Source: Bacillota bacterium (GTDB lineage Bacteria; Bacillota; Clostridia; Lachnospirales; Lachnospiraceae). From it: 47,960 bases of DNA. The stretch is from positions 1 through 47,960 of the forward strand of contig JAKPAB010000040.1 in NCBI GenBank assembly GCA_029779695.1, written 5' to 3'. Both the position numbers and the translations under genes were made by a program. The notes below the pieces were generated by a model. That model was not told where the DNA came from, made no database searches, and was given only the letters and a program-made list of their open reading frames with translations. Shown one piece after another: positions 46,702 to 47,960 of this stretch; positions within the stretch are counted from its first letter, which is position 1; each line of letters starts with the position of its first letter.

Positions 46702-47960
46702 ATGGAATACCAGAGAAAATCTATAGCTAGAGCTGAATATGACCCCAAGTGGGAGAACCATGTTTCTGAGGAATTAACCAAGGCTATCTTTTCCACCTCT
46801 CGCCGTAGTAGGAAAGCTCCTAGGGCTTTAGATTTTAATCCTGTAGCAGTGCTGGATGTGCTGGAATACAAGGATAAAATCAGTGCCTTGTCTTGGGAAT
46901 TTCTCCAGAGGATGGCGAGGAAGGATTCGGTAGTCGCTGCTATCATACAGACACGAGTTAATCAGGTCTCTCGGTTCTGTTATCCATCCAGATATCGAGA
47001 AGACAAAGTGGGATTTAAGATACGACCGAGAGACCCTAAAGCTCCGATTACTCCTGCTTTGGAGAAAAAGATTATTGAGATAGAGAATTTTATAGAGCAC
47101 TGCGGGAAAGAGGATGAGCAAGGACTCAGAGACCCTTTCCCTGTTTTTTTAAAGAAGATTGTTAGAGATAGGCTTACCTATGATGCTGTAGCTGTAGAGC
47201 TGGTTTCTACTCGGAAAGGTGAACTAGTCTCTTTCCACGCTGTTGATGCTGCTACTATTAGACTGGTTATTCCCAAAGATGGTAAAGGGTCTTTTAGTAG
47301 TATGTCTAGAGATGACATAGGGTATCAGCAGGTTATACAAGGGGAAGTGAAAGCTGAGTTCACTTTTAACGAGATGGGTTATGGGGTCTTTAACCCTATG
47401 ACTGATATTAACCAGTTTGGCTATGGCTATTCTGAACTAGAGCAGCTAGTAGCTATTATCACTTCGCACCTCTATGCTGAGAGCTATAACCGCCTCTTCT
47501 TCCAGCAGGGAAGCTTGCCTAAAGGAATGCTGAACTTCAAAAATGGCAATATGAGTAGGCAGAAGTTAGAAGCATTCAAGAGGCAGTGGCAGATGCAGAT
47601 TGCTGGATTAACTGGGGCTTGGAGAATGCCTATAGTTAGTGGGACTGATATTCAGTATATCCCTATGCATCTCTCCAATCGGGATATGGAGTTTGCCAAG
47701 TGGTTAGACTATCTAGTTAATATCATCTGCTCTGTTTATGCTATCTCTCCTGATGAGATAGGTTTCCCCTCTCGTGGTGGTGCTGGTACTGATTCCCACG
47801 AGAGAGCTTTGTTTGACAATAGTTATGAGTCGAAGCTTAGAAACAGTAGAGATAAAGGTTTATATCCTCTCCTAGACTTCATCTCCCAGTTTATTAATAA
47901 AAATATTGTGCAGCGGGTAGATCCTGACCTCATCTTTATTTTTGAGGGTATGGATCGCCG
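46702..47960 (+). CDS. Phage portal protein, 3' end beyond window
   Basis: Open from ATG 46702 to the window edge (at least 419 codons). Portal-type features: FLQRMARKDSVVAAIIQTRV near residue 75-95 (FLQ read as EFLQRM), then FGYGYSELEQLVAIITSHLYA, YNRLFFQQGSLPKGMLNF, a helix with RQKLEAFKRQWQMQIAG, then PIVSGTDIQYIPMHLSNRDM, FAKWLDYLVNIICSVYAISPDEIGF and DFISQFINKNIV. These match the dodecameric portal of HK97/SPP1-like phages, through which the terminase packages DNA. A stop at 46687 limits the start. The best SD (AAAGGAG, 46673-46679) is 22 bases away, with a small hairpin AAGT/ACTT between. Confidence 0.87.
   Translation, partial: MEYQRKSIARAEYDPKWENHVSEELTKAIFSTSRRSRKAPRALDFNPVAVLDVLEYKDKISALSWEFLQRMARKDSVVAAIIQTRVNQVSRFCYPSRYREDKVGFKIRPRDPKAPITPALEKKIIEIENFIEHCGKEDEQGLRDPFPVFLKKIVRDRLTYDAVAVELVSTRKGELVSFHAVDAATIRLVIPKDGKGSFSSMSRDDIGYQQVIQGEVKAEFTFNEMGYGVFNPMTDINQFGYGYSELEQLVAIITSHLYAESYNRLFFQQGSLPKGMLNFKNGNMSRQKLEAFKRQWQMQIAGLTGAWRMPIVSGTDIQYIPMHLSNRDMEFAKWLDYLVNIICSVYAISPDEIGFPSRGGAGTDSHERALFDNSYESKLRNSRDKGLYPLLDFISQFINKNIVQRVDPDLIFIFEGMDR

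Noticed and set aside
46686-47121. Two minus-strand open frames
   Set aside because: They are antisense to the portal gene, which shows clear family motifs; no ribosome sites support them.
1-47960. tRNA genes
   Set aside because: No cloverleaf with a TTCRANNC arm and matching acceptor was noticed in the intergenic regions; a covariance scan would be needed to be certain.

Overview
The window is a low-GC genome segment of a large tailed double-stranded DNA phage (or a prophage of that kind). The direct signs are a terminase large subunit, a portal protein cut off by the right edge, T4-like replication and recombination genes (gp32-like SSB, RecA, SbcC/SbcD), a UDG-PolA fusion polymerase and dense gene packing with overlapping starts and strong AGGAGGT ribosome binding sites. 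The host is most likely an anaerobic, low-GC Firmicute: SD sequences are strong, codon use is A/T-ending, the ribonucleotide reductase is B12-dependent, and an anti-type-III-CRISPR ring nuclease is present. Host and temperature preference are inference.

Layout. (1) 0-9.7 kb, rightward: DNA replication, recombination and nucleotide metabolism (UDG-Pol I, dUTPase, UvsY-like protein, gp32-like SSB, RecA, SbcD, SbcC, ThyX, a deoxyribosyltransferase-like protein). A consensus sigma70-type promoter lies at 3179-3207 and a terminator after recA. (2) 9.8-14.1 kb: small proteins, a dNTP-diphosphohydrolase-like protein, a CcdA-type membrane electron carrier and a class II ribonucleotide reductase. (3) 14.1-21.7 kb: an accessory island with five DNA methyltransferases, a triple-repeat Ltp-type superinfection-exclusion protein, a frameshifted YopX gene, DUF5661, a PAPS-reductase-like protein and small membrane or zinc proteins. 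The cassettes are separated by a recurring dyad element (core AATAAACC...GGTTTATT), and a deletion scar of a methyltransferase gene is visible. (4) 21.7-26.7 kb: small proteins, a Holliday-junction-resolvase-like nuclease, a sigma-like factor and the terminase genes.

(5) 27.0-43.9 kb, leftward: about 44 mostly small, acidic, unrecognised proteins in near-continuous coupled transcription units, typical of an early host-takeover block. Recognisable members are a MoxR-like AAA+ ATPase with a HExxH/VWA partner and a DUF1874 (AcrIII-1) cyclic-tetra-adenylate ring nuclease. The block contains several families of paralogues. Right after one of these genes lies a sequence with every core position of a type II hammerhead ribozyme, followed by an intrinsic terminator.

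(6) 43.9-46.7 kb, mostly non-coding: six copies of a 77-79 bp repeat each containing an 11 bp dyad, a second tandem array of GAAGGTTTA units, an unrecognised 242-aa protein with tandem NKAG repeats, and two small leftward genes. This is a candidate replication origin or control region. It ends with a roughly 280 nt highly structured RNA candidate (46386-46664) in front of the portal gene. (7) 46.7 kb to the end: portal protein, partial. The terminase-to-portal order normal for tailed phages is thus interrupted by about 20 kb of leftward early genes and repeats.
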